Origin: Streptomyces roseirectus
Lineage (GTDB): Bacteria > Actinomycetota > Actinomycetes > Streptomycetales > Streptomycetaceae
DNA length: 64,000 bases
Direction: 5' to 3'
Assembly (NCBI RefSeq): GCF_014489635.1
Contig: NZ_CP060828.1
Coordinates: 4,378,001 to 4,442,000, forward strand
The translations under genes were made by a program, and so were the position numbers. Of this stretch, positions 55,312 through 63,321 are shown piece after piece; within the stretch, counting starts at the first letter, position 1; the number at the start of each line of letters is the position of its first letter. The notes beneath the pieces were generated by a model. That model ran no database searches, was not told the origin of the DNA, and saw nothing but the letters and a program-made list of their open reading frames with translations.

Positions 55312-55829
55312 CGCCCGGTGCCTCCATAGACGACGGCCTCGTCGCTGTCGGAGTCGAGGCCGAACGCCGAGTGGACGGCGCGGACGGCCTCGTTGACGTC
55401 GTCCGCACGGGTGACGACCGAGATGCGGATCTCGGATGTCGAGATCAGCTCGATGTTGACGCCTGCGTCCGAGAGGGCGGTGAAGAAGTCGGCCGTGACG
55501 CCCGGGTTGGTCTTCATCCCCGCGCCGACCAGGGAGATCTTGCCGATCTGGTCGTCGTAGCGGAGGGATTCGAAGCCGATTCCCGAGCGGTTCTTCTCCA
55601 GCGCGTCGATCGCCTTGCGACCCTCGGACTTGGGGAGCGTGAAGGAGATGTCCGTCAGGCCGGTCGAGGCGGCGGAGACGTTCTGCACGATCATGTCGAT
55701 GTTGATCTCGGCATCCGAGATCGTCCGGAAGATCGCGGCGGCCTCGCCCGGCTTGTCCGGCACGCCGACGACCGTGATCTTGGCCTCGGAGGTGTCGTGC
55801 GCGACACCGGAGATGATGGCCTGCTCCAC
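55308..55829 (-). CDS. Internal aspartokinase beta subunit
   Basis: The GTG at 55829 ([12 protein letters not shown]…) inside lysC is preceded by AAGGGGAC at a suitable distance. Starting there gives 173 residues comprising only the ACT domains, matching the ~172-residue beta subunits made from in-frame starts in corynebacterial and mycobacterial ask genes. In those organisms the alpha2beta2 enzyme binds Lys and Thr at the subunit interface. Inferred from sequence and family behaviour. Confidence 0.7.
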   Translation of the reverse strand: MEQAIISGVAHDTSEAKITVVGVPDKPGEAAAIFRTISDAEINIDMIVQNVSAASTGLTDISFTLPKSEGRKAIDALEKNRSGIGFESLRYDDQIGKISLVGAGMKTNPGVTADFFTALSDAGVNIELISTSEIRISVVTRADDVNEAVRAVHSAFGLDSDSDEAVVYGGTGR

Positions 55830-56600
55830 CTTCTGGTCCCCTTGCTGCTGTGTCTTCGAAGCGAGTGGCTGACTGCTGACCCAGGTGCCCTGCAGCCCGC
55901 TGAAGCTGGAGCGGACGTGGATCGGGATGTCATACCTGCGGGCGTACTCCACACACCGGTGGAGCAATACCTTGGAGCCAGACGATGCCAGCTCCAGCAT
56001 GTCCTGGAAGTGGATCCAGTCGATCTTGCGGGCCTTCTTCACCACGCGCGGGTCGGCGGTGAAGACGCCGTCGACGTCGGTGTAGATCTCGCAGACCTCG
56101 GCCTGGAGCGCGGCGGCGAGGGCCACGGCCGTCGTGTCGGAACCACCGCGGCCGAGCGTGGTGATGTCCTTCTTGTCCTGGCTGACGCCCTGGAAACCGG
56201 CGACGATCGCGATGTTGCCCTTGTCCAGGGACTCGCGGATGCGGCCGGGCGTGACGTCGATGATCCGGGCTTTGTTGTGGACGGAGTCGGTGATGACGCC
56301 TGCCTGGCTGCCGGTGAAGGACTGGGCCTCGTGGCCCAGGTTCTTGATCGCCATCGCCAGCAGGGCCATGGAGATCCGCTCTCCGGCGGTCAGCAGCATG
56401 TCGAACTCACGCCCGGCGGGCATCGGAGACACCTGCTCGGCGAGATCGATCAGCTCGTCCGTCGTGTCGCCCATCGCGGAAACGACGACGACCACCTGGT
56501 GGCCGTTCTTCTTCGCTTCCACGATCCGCTTGGCGACGCGCTTGATGCCCTCGGCATCGGCTACGGATGAGCCTCCGTACTTCTGCACGACAAGGCCCAC
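55308..56600 (-). CDS. lysC: Aspartokinase (alpha subunit, full length)
   Basis: 430 residues. Phosphorylates aspartate, the first step of the aspartate pathway. N-terminal kinase motif [19 protein letters not shown], later [16 protein letters not shown], then two ACT domains (about 270-430) including [20 protein letters not shown], where concerted Lys/Thr feedback resistance mutations occur in relatives. ATG at 56600. A promoter must lie in the 190-bp gap to the divergent response regulator. Encodes an internal beta subunit (separate entry). Known as ask in Streptomyces. Confidence 0.96.
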   Translation of the reverse strand: MGLVVQKYGGSSVADAEGIKRVAKRIVEAKKNGHQVVVVVSAMGDTTDELIDLAEQVSPMPAGREFDMLLTAGERISMALLAMAIKNLGHEAQSFTGSQAGVITDSVHNKARIIDVTPGRIRESLDKGNIAIVAGFQGVSQDKKDITTLGRGGSDTTAVALAAALQAEVCEIYTDVDGVFTADPRVVKKARKIDWIHFQDMLELASSGSKVLLHRCVEYARRYDIPIHVRSSFSGLQGTWVSSQPLASKTQQQGDQKVEQAIISGVAHDTSEAKITVVGVPDKPGEAAAIFRTISDAEINIDMIVQNVSAASTGLTDISFTLPKSEGRKAIDALEKNRSGIGFESLRYDDQIGKISLVGAGMKTNPGVTADFFTALSDAGVNIELISTSEIRISVVTRADDVNEAVRAVHSAFGLDSDSDEAVVYGGTGR

Positions 56601-56789
56601 GTGCGCTCCTCGCTCAATTAGTCGATTGCACCGGTCAGTCTAACGAGCGTCCGTTTTTCCCCTCCGAGGTATCGCATGGTGAGATGTCCGACACTCGTTT
56701 CCGGTCTGGTCCGGGGGAGCTACTACCCAGGTCGTACGGGTTACGCGCGTGAATGCTGTGAATTAAGTTTCAAGCACTAGGGTGCCGCT

Positions 56790-57506
56790 GTGCGCGTACT
56801 TCTGGTGGAAGACGACGAGCCCGTCGCGGAATCCCTGCGGCGCGGGCTGAAGCGGTACGGCTTCGAGGTGGACTGGGTGACGACCGGCGCCGCCGCGCTC
56901 GCTCACGCCGACCCCCACGACGTGGTCCTCCTCGACCTCGGCCTGCCCGACACCGACGGGCTCGACGTCTGCAAGGAGCTGCGGGCCCGCAGCGACGTCC
57001 CGATCATCGTGATCAGCGCCCGCAGCGACGAGACGGACCGGGTGGTCGGGCTCGAACTCGGCGCCGACGACTACGTCTCCAAGCCGTTCGGGGTGCGTGA
57101 GGTCATCGCGCGGATAAGGGCCGTCATGCGGCGCGTCCAGCCCCGGACGCCCGCGGAGGCAGGGCCCGACCGGTACGGCTCCGGCCTCACCGTCGACCGC
57201 AAGGCCGCGCGCGTCCGGCTGAACGGGGAGGAGATCTCCCTGGCTCCCAAGGAGTACGACCTGCTCGCCTTCCTCACCGAGGAGCCGGGGGCCCTGATGA
57301 CCCGCGAGCAGATCATGGAAGCCGTCTGGGACGCGAACTGGTTCGGGCCGACGAAGACGCTGGACGTCCACGTCGCCGCGTTGCGCCGGAAGCTGGCCGG
57401 GGCGATCACGATCGAGGCGGTGCGGGGGGTGGGGTTCCGGCTGGAGATCGTGGGGGGTGCGGGTACTACGGGTACTACGGGTGCCCCAGGAGATACGTCC
57501 GTATGA
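56790..57506 (+). CDS. OmpR-family response regulator
   Basis: 238 residues. Receiver domain with phospho-acceptor Asp49 (VVLLDLGLPD), acidic pocket EDDE and Lys in SKPFG; winged-helix DNA-binding domain with ALRRKLAGAITIEAVRGVGFRLE. Cytoplasmic. GTG at 56790 lies 6 bases after TAGGGT, a -10-like box, so the transcript may be leaderless. The conserved protein ends at GFRLEIV; the tail GGAGTTGTTGAPGDTSV comes from two tandem GGGTACTACGG copies at 57461-57481. Overlaps the kinase gene by ATGA. Confidence 0.93.
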   Translation: MRVLLVEDDEPVAESLRRGLKRYGFEVDWVTTGAAALAHADPHDVVLLDLGLPDTDGLDVCKELRARSDVPIIVISARSDETDRVVGLELGADDYVSKPFGVREVIARIRAVMRRVQPRTPAEAGPDRYGSGLTVDRKAARVRLNGEEISLAPKEYDLLAFLTEEPGALMTREQIMEAVWDANWFGPTKTLDVHVAALRRKLAGAITIEAVRGVGFRLEIVGGAGTTGTTGAPGDTSV

Positions 57507-58891
57507 TCCGGCAGCTCATCCTCAGCTACGTCCTGCTCGTCGCCGTCGCGATCGGCCTGTTCACCCTCCCCGTGGCCTTCACCCTCACCAACCAGCTGCG
57601 CGACGACACCGAGCTGTCGGTGAAGCGCGAGGCGACGACGATGGCGGTGCTGCTCAGCAACGGCGACCCCGCGTCGTGCCAGGCACTGACCCAGCTCGCC
57701 CGCGCGTACGCCAAGGAGACGAAGGACGACGTCCAGGTCACGGCGACCGCCCAGTGCGCGGCCCCGCTGCCCCGCCCCGACGCCGGCCAGGCCCTGGAGC
57801 GCGCGCTGACGCGGGGCAAGGACACCACCGACTGGGGCTCGGACTTCATCTGGGGCGAGGAGCTGACGATCACCGTCCCGGCGAAGGCCGATGACAAGGT
57901 CGTCGGCGCCGTGCGCATCGTCTACTCGACCCACGGGATGACCAAACGGCTGTGGAACATCTGGGGGTTCAGGGCCGGGCTCGCCGTCGCCGTACTCGGT
58001 GTCGCCGCCGTGATCGGCGCGGTGGTGGCCCGCCGGCTCACCCGCCCGCTGCGTCAACTCAACGATATGGCGACCAAGTTCAGCGACGGCGACCTGACGG
58101 CCCGTACCCCTGAGACGGGACCGCAGGAGACCCGGACCCTGGCTCGCACCCTGAATCAGGCGGGCGAGCGGCTCGACACCCTCATCGCTTCGCAGCGCAT
58201 CTTCGTCGCCGACGCCTCGCACCAACTCCGCACGCCACTCACGGCGTTGAGGCTGTCGCTGGACAACATCGCGGACGGCGTGGACGACGAATTCGTGCGT
58301 GAGGACGTGGAACAGGCGACCGCGGAGGTCGTCCGGATGAGCCGTCTGGTCAACGGTCTGCTGGTGCTGGCGCGGGCCGAGGCGAAGGTAACTGCCGCGG
58401 AACCGCTGCCACTTGCCGAGATCGTGAACGAACGGCTCGCGGTGTGGAGGCCGGCCGCCGACGAGCGCGGAGTCACCATCGCGCTCATGGGGGGAAGTAT
58501 CGACGACCGGCCGCTCGTGTTGGCCGCGCCCGGCCATCTCGACCAGGTGCTGGACAACGTGCTCTCCAACGCCCTGGAGGTCTCGCCGGACGGCGGGACC
58601 ATCACCGTGCGCTGGGATTCGAGCACCGCCCGCTGGGATTCGGGCCAGCGGGCGGTGGTCCTGTCGGTCCTCGACCAGGGACCGGGCATGTCGGACCAGG
58701 AGAAGTCGAGGGCGTTCGACCGCTTCTGGCGTGGTCAGGGCCTCACCGGCCGGGGCGGTTCGGGGCTCGGCCTCGCCGTCGTCAAGCAGTTGGTGACGGA
58801 CGACGGCGGCGCGGTGTCCCTGGCGGACGCCCCCGGCGGCGGGCTCTGTGTCTCGATCAGCCTTCGGGCATCTTCGAGGAGTGGTGGTTGA
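57503..58891 (+). CDS. Sensor histidine kinase
   Basis: 462 residues. Two membrane helices (about 8-30 and 155-178) flank an extracytoplasmic sensor of about 120 residues with a Cys pair (ASCQALTQ, TAQCAAP). HAMP domain follows, then DASHQLRTPLTAL with phospho-His near 240, and an ATPase domain with N (NVLSNALE), G1 (DQGPGMS) and G2 (GGSGLGLAVV) boxes. Partner of the upstream regulator. Signal unknown. Its 3' end overlaps the convergent SgcJ/EcaC-type gene by 35 bp. Confidence 0.93.
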   Translation: MIRQLILSYVLLVAVAIGLFTLPVAFTLTNQLRDDTELSVKREATTMAVLLSNGDPASCQALTQLARAYAKETKDDVQVTATAQCAAPLPRPDAGQALERALTRGKDTTDWGSDFIWGEELTITVPAKADDKVVGAVRIVYSTHGMTKRLWNIWGFRAGLAVAVLGVAAVIGAVVARRLTRPLRQLNDMATKFSDGDLTARTPETGPQETRTLARTLNQAGERLDTLIASQRIFVADASHQLRTPLTALRLSLDNIADGVDDEFVREDVEQATAEVVRMSRLVNGLLVLARAEAKVTAAEPLPLAEIVNERLAVWRPAADERGVTIALMGGSIDDRPLVLAAPGHLDQVLDNVLSNALEVSPDGGTITVRWDSSTARWDSGQRAVVLSVLDQGPGMSDQEKSRAFDRFWRGQGLTGRGGSGLGLAVVKQLVTDDGGAVSLADAPGGGLCVSISLRASSRSGG

Positions 58892-59375
58892 CGATCTTCC
58901 AGTCGCCGTCGGCCTGCTTCTCGTACTCGTAGGAGTAGCGGGCCTTGACGACGCTCTTCGCCTTGGTCTTCGGGTCGGTGAGCGTGAACTGGTAAATGCC
59001 CGTGTCGATCGCGGAGTTGTTGTCGAGCACGGTCACGATGGTCGTGAGCTTCTTGCCGACGGGCTTGTTGGCGAGGAAGTGCTCGAAGTAGTCGACGATG
59101 CCGGCGTGGTCCGTGCGGATCTTGTTGGAGACGGTGGGCAGCAGGACCGCGTTGTCCGCGTAGAGGTCGGCCACCTTCTCCGGATCGCCGGTTCTCAGCG
59201 TGGAGTTCCAGGTGTCGAAGAGGCCGGCGATCTGGGTCTTCGTCGCCCTCTTGGACTGCGGCTTGTGCTCGGGGCCGGCGAAGCTGACACCGGCGCCGAC
59301 CGTACCCGCGACGACCAGCGACGCCGTGCCGATGGCCAGGGCCCGCCTGCTGATGGAACGAGGACGACGGTTCAT
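58857..59375 (-). CDS. Secreted SgcJ/EcaC-type (SnoaL-like fold) protein
   Basis: 172 residues. Signal peptide with twin-arginine core SRRALAIG followed by a hydrophobic stretch and AGP; probable Tat export. The mature part is a cystatin-like alpha+beta domain (IAGLFDTWNSTLRTGDPEKV, ADLYADNAVLLPTVSNKIR, KIVNHHSSKMP) as in SgcJ/EcaC and CaMKII-association proteins. No enzyme activity can be assigned. ATG at 59375 with GGAG 6 bases upstream. Confidence 0.85.
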   Translation of the reverse strand: MNRRPRSISRRALAIGTASLVVAGTVGAGVSFAGPEHKPQSKRATKTQIAGLFDTWNSTLRTGDPEKVADLYADNAVLLPTVSNKIRTDHAGIVDYFEHFLANKPVGKKLTTIVTVLDNNSAIDTGIYQFTLTDPKTKAKSVVKARYSYEYEKQADGDWKIVNHHSSKMPEG

Positions 59376-59520
59376 CACAACTCCAGTGCGTATGAGGGGA
59401 GTTCGTTTCCCTCCGGTTCTCCTGTGGAGGAAGTGACTCCAGACTCCCGTCTCACCGGTTAGCGCCCGTGCAGCCGTCGTACAAGGCAGATCCAGGGATG
59501 TTCCAATCCTTGCCCCGCCC

Positions 59521-59640
59521 TTACCGGGCGATGCCGTGCCGGCCGCCGCGGTCACGGACCAGGGAGACGCCGGCGACGAGGTCGTTGAACAGGAACAGGA
59601 ACCACAGGACGGCGTGGGAGGAGAGCCCGCACCCGGACCT
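59521..59640 (-). pseudogene. C-terminal fragment of a membrane protein
   Basis: A frame ending in TAA at 59521 encodes SSHAVLWFLFLFNDLVAGV and SLVRDRGGRHGIAR with almost every third base G or C, strongly coding-like, with a membrane helix. No ATG, GTG or TTG start exists in frame for at least 60 codons upstream, and coding character fades beyond about 59640 at a perfect palindrome. Probably a truncated gene end. The remainder of 59376-59714 has no other gene. Confidence 0.45.
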
Positions 59641-59684
59641 GAGGTGTAGCGGGCTACACCTCAGGGGGAGGATCAGCTCCCCCT
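59638..59684. promoter_or_regulatory. Two adjacent perfect hairpins before the MazG-like gene
   Basis: CCTGAGGTGTAGC and GCTACACCTCAGG (59638-59650, 59653-59665) form a perfect 13-bp inverted repeat around GG. AGGGGGAG and CTCCCCCT (59663-59670, 59677-59684) form a second around GATCAG. Either an operator (GTGTAGC-GG-GCTACAC) with attenuator, or tandem terminators. Confidence 0.6.
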
Positions 59685-59714
59685 GCCTGGGAGTGACGAC
59701 CTGAGGAGGACCTG

Positions 59715-60086
59715 GTGGACGATCTGGCGTGGGAGCAGGTACGGCGGCTGGTGGGCTGGCTCGACGAGCACGCGGAACCGGCCGCCGCGGGCGATGTCCG
59801 GCTGCTGCGGGTGCTGAAGATCGGCGAGGAGTTCGGCGAGGTCGCCGAGGCGCTGCACGGCGCGCTGGGCGCCAACCCCCGCAAGGGGGCGTCGCACACG
59901 TGGGACGACGTGCGTCAGGAGCTGTGCGACGTGATCGTGACGGCGATGGTGGCGCTGGCGACGTGCACGGACGGCGGGGACGGCGGCGACGGTCCCGGCG
60001 GGCCGGCGGAGGTGCTGGCGGGCAGGCTGAGGCTGCTGGTGGAGCGGGCGGGGTTGGACGCGCCGCCGGGGGACGGTGTGCGGTGA
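59715..60086 (+). CDS. MazG-like NTP pyrophosphohydrolase-family protein
   Basis: 123 residues, all-alpha. EEFGEVAEALHGA and ELCDVIVTAMVAL give the E-x3-E and E-x2-D metal-binding motifs of the MazG/all-alpha NTP pyrophosphatase fold. House-cleaning hydrolysis of abnormal NTPs is the family role. GTG at 59715 has a strong GAGGAGG 5-6 bases upstream. Downstream 60087-60206 carries a repeat copy only. Confidence 0.82.
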   Translation: MDDLAWEQVRRLVGWLDEHAEPAAAGDVRLLRVLKIGEEFGEVAEALHGALGANPRKGASHTWDDVRQELCDVIVTAMVALATCTDGGDGGDGPGGPAEVLAGRLRLLVERAGLDAPPGDGVR

Positions 60087-60153
60087 TCCGGCGGGGGCGC
60101 GGGGGGCGGTGCGCGTACTCGGGGGGTGTGCGTACGCGGGGGAGGGCGCCGCG

Positions 60154-60174
60154 AGTACTACGGGTACTACGGGG
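60154..60174. repeat. Tandem GTACTACGGG copies, intergenic
   Basis: Two 10-bp-spaced copies (AGTACTACGGG then GGTACTACGGG) in the gap between the MazG-like gene and the convergent DUF5063 gene, showing that the element is not confined to coding DNA. Confidence 0.9.
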
Positions 60175-60206
60175 CGCCCCCAGGCGTACGGGAACTCCCG
60201 TAGGGG

Positions 60207-60881
60207 TTACTTCGGCGTCTTCAGCCCCAGCGGCTCCGCGATCTCCTCCGTCATCACGCGGCCGGCCTCGATCTCCAGCGTCTCGTCACCCATGTCCTGG
60301 TCGGTGTCGAGGCCGTCCAGCTCGGCCAGCGGCTGGTCGAGGCGGACGTGGGCGAGGACCGAGTGCAGCGCGCGCAGCGTCGCCGAGGCCGTCGTCCCCC
60401 AGTTGGAGAAGTACGAGAACTGCCACCACCACAGCGCCTCGGTCGTACGACCCGCGCGGTAGTGGGCCATGCCGTGGCGCAGGTCGGTGATGACGTCGGC
60501 GAGGTCGTCGGAGATCCGGGCCGGTACCGGAGCCTTACGGGGCTCATAGGGGTCGAAGACCTCGGAGTAGACGTCGACCGGCTCCAGGAGGCGGGCCAGG
60601 TTCTCGCGGAGTTCGTCGACGTCGGCGTCGGGGCCCGCGTCGGGCTCGTACCGCTCGTCCGGGACGATGTCCTCGTGGGCGCCCAACCGGCCGCCGGCCA
60701 GCAGGAGTTGGCTGACCTCCAGGAGGAGGAAGGGGACCGCGGAACCCGGTTCGTCGCCCTTGGCGACCTCGGTGACCGCGACCAGGAAACTCTCCACCTG
60801 GTCGGCGATCTGGACCGCGAAGTCGTCCGGGTTCTGGCCGGTCGCGTGCAGCGTGGCGTCGGGCATCGTGACGTCAGACAT
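60207..60881 (-). CDS. DUF5063 protein
   Basis: 224 residues, acidic, helical, no membrane segment. Conserved pieces include [19 protein letters not shown] and [24 protein letters not shown]. Always downstream of recR in Streptomyces (the recR stop overlaps its start by 8 bases), implying co-expression; biochemical function unknown. Confidence 0.85.
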   Translation of the reverse strand: MSDVTMPDATLHATGQNPDDFAVQIADQVESFLVAVTEVAKGDEPGSAVPFLLLEVSQLLLAGGRLGAHEDIVPDERYEPDAGPDADVDELRENLARLLEPVDVYSEVFDPYEPRKAPVPARISDDLADVITDLRHGMAHYRAGRTTEALWWWQFSYFSNWGTTASATLRALHSVLAHVRLDQPLAELDGLDTDQDMGDETLEIEAGRVMTEEIAEPLGLKTPK

Positions 60882-61473
60882 CTAGGAGTCGTCTCCCCTC
60901 GAAGGCGCGGCCGAGGGTCACCTCGTCCGCGTATTCCAGGTCGCCACCCACCGGGAGGCCGCTGGCCAGGCGGGTGACCTTCAGGCCCATGGGCTTGATC
61001 ATGCGGGCGAGGTACGTCGCTGTCGCCTCGCCCTCCAGGTTCGGGTCCGTGGCCAGGATCAGCTCGTTGACGGTGCCGTCCGCGAGGCGGGCCAGGAGTT
61101 CCCTTATCCGCAGGTCGTCGGGGCCGACGCCCTCGATGGGGCTGATCGCGCCGCCGAGCACGTGGTACTTGCCCCGGAACTCGCGCGTGCGCTCGATCGC
61201 GACGACGTCCTTCGGCTCCTCGACGACGCAGATCACCGAGGGGTCGCGGCGGGGGTCGCGGCAGATGCCGCACAGCTCTTCCTGCGCGACGTTTCCGCAG
61301 GTCGCGCAGAAGCGGACCTTCGCCTTGACCTCCATCAGGGCGTGCGCGAGACGGCGCACATCCGTCGGCTCCGCCTGGAGAATGTGGAAGGCGATCCGCT
61401 GCGCGCTCTTGGGACCGACGCCGGGCAGCCGACCCAGCTCGTCGATGAGGTCCTGGACCACGCCTTCGTACAC
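60874..61473 (-). CDS. recR: Recombination protein RecR
   Basis: 199 residues, the family length. N-terminal HhH ([20 protein letters not shown]), zinc finger [16 protein letters not shown], Toprim domain with [13 protein letters not shown] and [12 protein letters not shown], and the C-terminal Walker-B-like region. Works with RecO/RecF loading RecA at gaps. ATG at 61473. In an operon with DUF5063 and, upstream, the YbaB gene. Confidence 0.97.
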   Translation of the reverse strand: MYEGVVQDLIDELGRLPGVGPKSAQRIAFHILQAEPTDVRRLAHALMEVKAKVRFCATCGNVAQEELCGICRDPRRDPSVICVVEEPKDVVAIERTREFRGKYHVLGGAISPIEGVGPDDLRIRELLARLADGTVNELILATDPNLEGEATATYLARMIKPMGLKVTRLASGLPVGGDLEYADEVTLGRAFEGRRLLDV

Positions 61474-61592
61474 GGACTGCCGTCCTTCCCGGGGTTCCTT
61501 CAGTGCGTACGGTAGTTGCCGGATGCCTCTCCCAGAAAGGCGACCGGCGTGAAGAAACCGGTCTGGCCTCGGGAAAGGGGGCCGGGGTTACA

Positions 61593-61629
61593 GGGTCTAC
61601 GGGTAGGTATTACGGGGTCTACGGGTAGG
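61593..61629. repeat. Repeat variant between ybaB and recR
   Basis: GGGTCTACGGGTAGG occurs twice (61593-61607 and 61615-61629) around TATTACGG, a diverged relative of the GTACTACGGG family, in the 167-bp gap between YbaB and RecR genes. Confidence 0.75.
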
Positions 61630-61640
61630 GGTTCCCGGGG

Positions 61641-61985
61641 TCAGAAGGGCAGGCCCGGGATGCCGCCACCGCCCAGGCCCTGGGCCAGCGGGCCGAGCTT
61701 CTGCTGCTGGAGGGTCTGCGCGTTCTGGTTGGCCGCCTGCACGGCCGCGACGACCAGGTCGGCAAGGGTCTCCGTGTCCTCCGGGTCCACCGCCTTCGGG
61801 TCGATCACCAGGGCCCGCAGCTCGCCGGAGCCGGTGACCGTGGCCTTCACGAGGCCGCCGCCCGCCTGCCCGTCGACCTCCGTGTTCGCCAGTTCCTCCT
61901 GCGCCTGCTGGAGGTCCTGCTGCATCTTCTGGGCCTGCTGGAGCAACTGCTGCATGTTGGGCTGGCCACCACCGGGAAACACCAT
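61641..61985 (-). CDS. YbaB/EbfC nucleoid-associated protein
   Basis: 114 residues from the ATG at 61985 (AGGAG 4-5 bases upstream). Gln-rich N-terminal helix ([20 protein letters not shown]) followed by the YbaB core [21 protein letters not shown] and a Gly-rich end. YbaB binds DNA without strong sequence preference and is conserved upstream of recR. A longer frame to 62093 lacks support. Confidence 0.93.
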   Translation of the reverse strand: MVFPGGGQPNMQQLLQQAQKMQQDLQQAQEELANTEVDGQAGGGLVKATVTGSGELRALVIDPKAVDPEDTETLADLVVAAVQAANQNAQTLQQQKLGPLAQGLGGGGIPGLPF

Positions 61986-62246
61986 CGGCTCCTGTGTCGT
62001 ACGACGTCTCGGGCGGGGGTTTCCCGCTCGGCACGAGCCTACGTGGTCTGTGCGGGCGCTGCCCCGGCACTCTTTCGAGTGAGTCTCTTCCACGGCCTAT
62101 ACCTGATCAAGGCCCACTTCCGGGCGTAAAAGCGGCGAAACCTTCCTCTTCGCCACCCATTGGGAGGTAGGAAGTGTCAGACGCACCGACGGACACGTCC
62201 GGGTGCCACACGGGGTGCCGTCCGGCGGTATACGCGGGGCGGCGCT

Positions 62247-62452
62247 GCGGGGTGGCTCTGCGGGGTGGCTCTCGGGTAGTGCCCCTCGCGGGGTGGCTCT
62301 GGGGAGGTGGCTCCGGGGAGGTGACTCTCGGGGTGCGGCTCTCGGGGTGGCTCTGAAGCGGTAGCCCTCGGGGGGTCGCTCCCGAGGCGTAGCCCCTGAA
62401 GGCCGGCCCTGGAGTGTGGCTCCCGGGGTGTACCCCCTGAGGGTTCACCCGG
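62247..62452. repeat. G-rich 12-15-bp degenerate tandem array
   Basis: About fourteen head-to-tail units modelled on GCGGGGTGGCTCT, the first two identical, later ones such as GGGGAGGTGGCTCC and CGGGGTGCGGCTCT more diverged. It ends about 45 bp before the start of the SLATT gene. Lies within a 513-bp intergenic region (61986-62498) that has no gene otherwise. Confidence 0.8.
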
Positions 62453-62498
62453 TGTGTCAGGTCAGGCAGTGGGAACGGGGTTCAGGAGGGAGTGCCGG

Positions 62499-63254
62499 GT
62501 GGGTCAGCAGCCGGAGATGCAGCCCGAGGGTCCGCCTCAGGACGGACGGGACGAGGGGGCGGCCGGGCTGCGGCCGGGCGATCTCACCGGGCGGATGTTC
62601 CCGCACGGCGACTGGGGCGAGCCCGCGGTGCGGCTCGACGAGCTGTACCGGTGGGTGGAGCAGGGGGCGCTGGAGACGGCGGCCTGGTACCTCGCCGACC
62701 GGGGGTGGAAGCGGCGCGGGGCGCGGATCCTGCGGGGCGCCGCGGCGGGCGGTGCCGTGATCGGCGCCGCGCTGCCGCTGCTCGACCTCGCCGGCCTGTT
62801 GCGGGGCGCCTCCCCGTGGGGGTACCTCGCGCTGCTGATCGCCGTGTCCTGCGTCGCCGTCGACCGGTCCTTCGGGCTGACCTCGGGGTGGATGCGGGAC
62901 GTCGCCACCGCGCAGGCCGTCCAGCGCCGGCTCCAGATCCTCCAGTTCGACTGGGCCTCGGAGAGCGTCCGCGAGGTGCTGGGCCCCGCCGAGGGGACGG
63001 CCGGTGAGGCGGCCGAACGGTGCCTGGGCGTGCTGCGCCGCTTCTCGGAGGACGTCACGGATCTGGTGCGTACGGAGACGGCGGACTGGATGATCGAGTT
63101 CCGGACGTCGTCCACGTCCCTCGCGCTCCAGACCACCGCACCCACAGTCCCGCGCCAGGAGCCTCCCGGCCCGCACCAGGGGCGTTTCTCCCCTCCGCCG
63201 GTGAACGGGACGCGTCCGAACATGCCGAGGCAGAGGCCGCCGGAGCCGCGGTGA
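62499..63254 (+). CDS. SLATT-domain membrane protein
   Basis: 251 residues. Two membrane helices near 80-102 and 106-128 in the SLATT arrangement, preceded by ELYRWVEQGALETAAWYL and followed by a helical cytoplasmic part and a Pro-rich tail (PPGPHQGRFSPPP). SLATT proteins are predicted pore-forming effectors in nucleotide-second-messenger defence, but no SMODS nucleotidyltransferase or TIR gene is adjacent, and the gene is part of the core order after ybaB. GTG at 62499 has AGGAGGG 8 bases upstream. Confidence 0.8.
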   Translation: MGQQPEMQPEGPPQDGRDEGAAGLRPGDLTGRMFPHGDWGEPAVRLDELYRWVEQGALETAAWYLADRGWKRRGARILRGAAAGGAVIGAALPLLDLAGLLRGASPWGYLALLIAVSCVAVDRSFGLTSGWMRDVATAQAVQRRLQILQFDWASESVREVLGPAEGTAGEAAERCLGVLRRFSEDVTDLVRTETADWMIEFRTSSTSLALQTTAPTVPRQEPPGPHQGRFSPPPVNGTRPNMPRQRPPEPR

Positions 63255-63321
63255 GGGGCGGGGCGGTGAGGGGCGGGCCGGGGCGGGGCGTCATACGGCA
63301 CCTGCACCCCGTACGACCACC

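Noticed and set aside
62499..63254. SLATT gene as part of a CBASS-like defence system
   Set aside because: No cyclase, TIR or effector gene adjoins it, and the position next to ybaB-recR appears to be core gene order.
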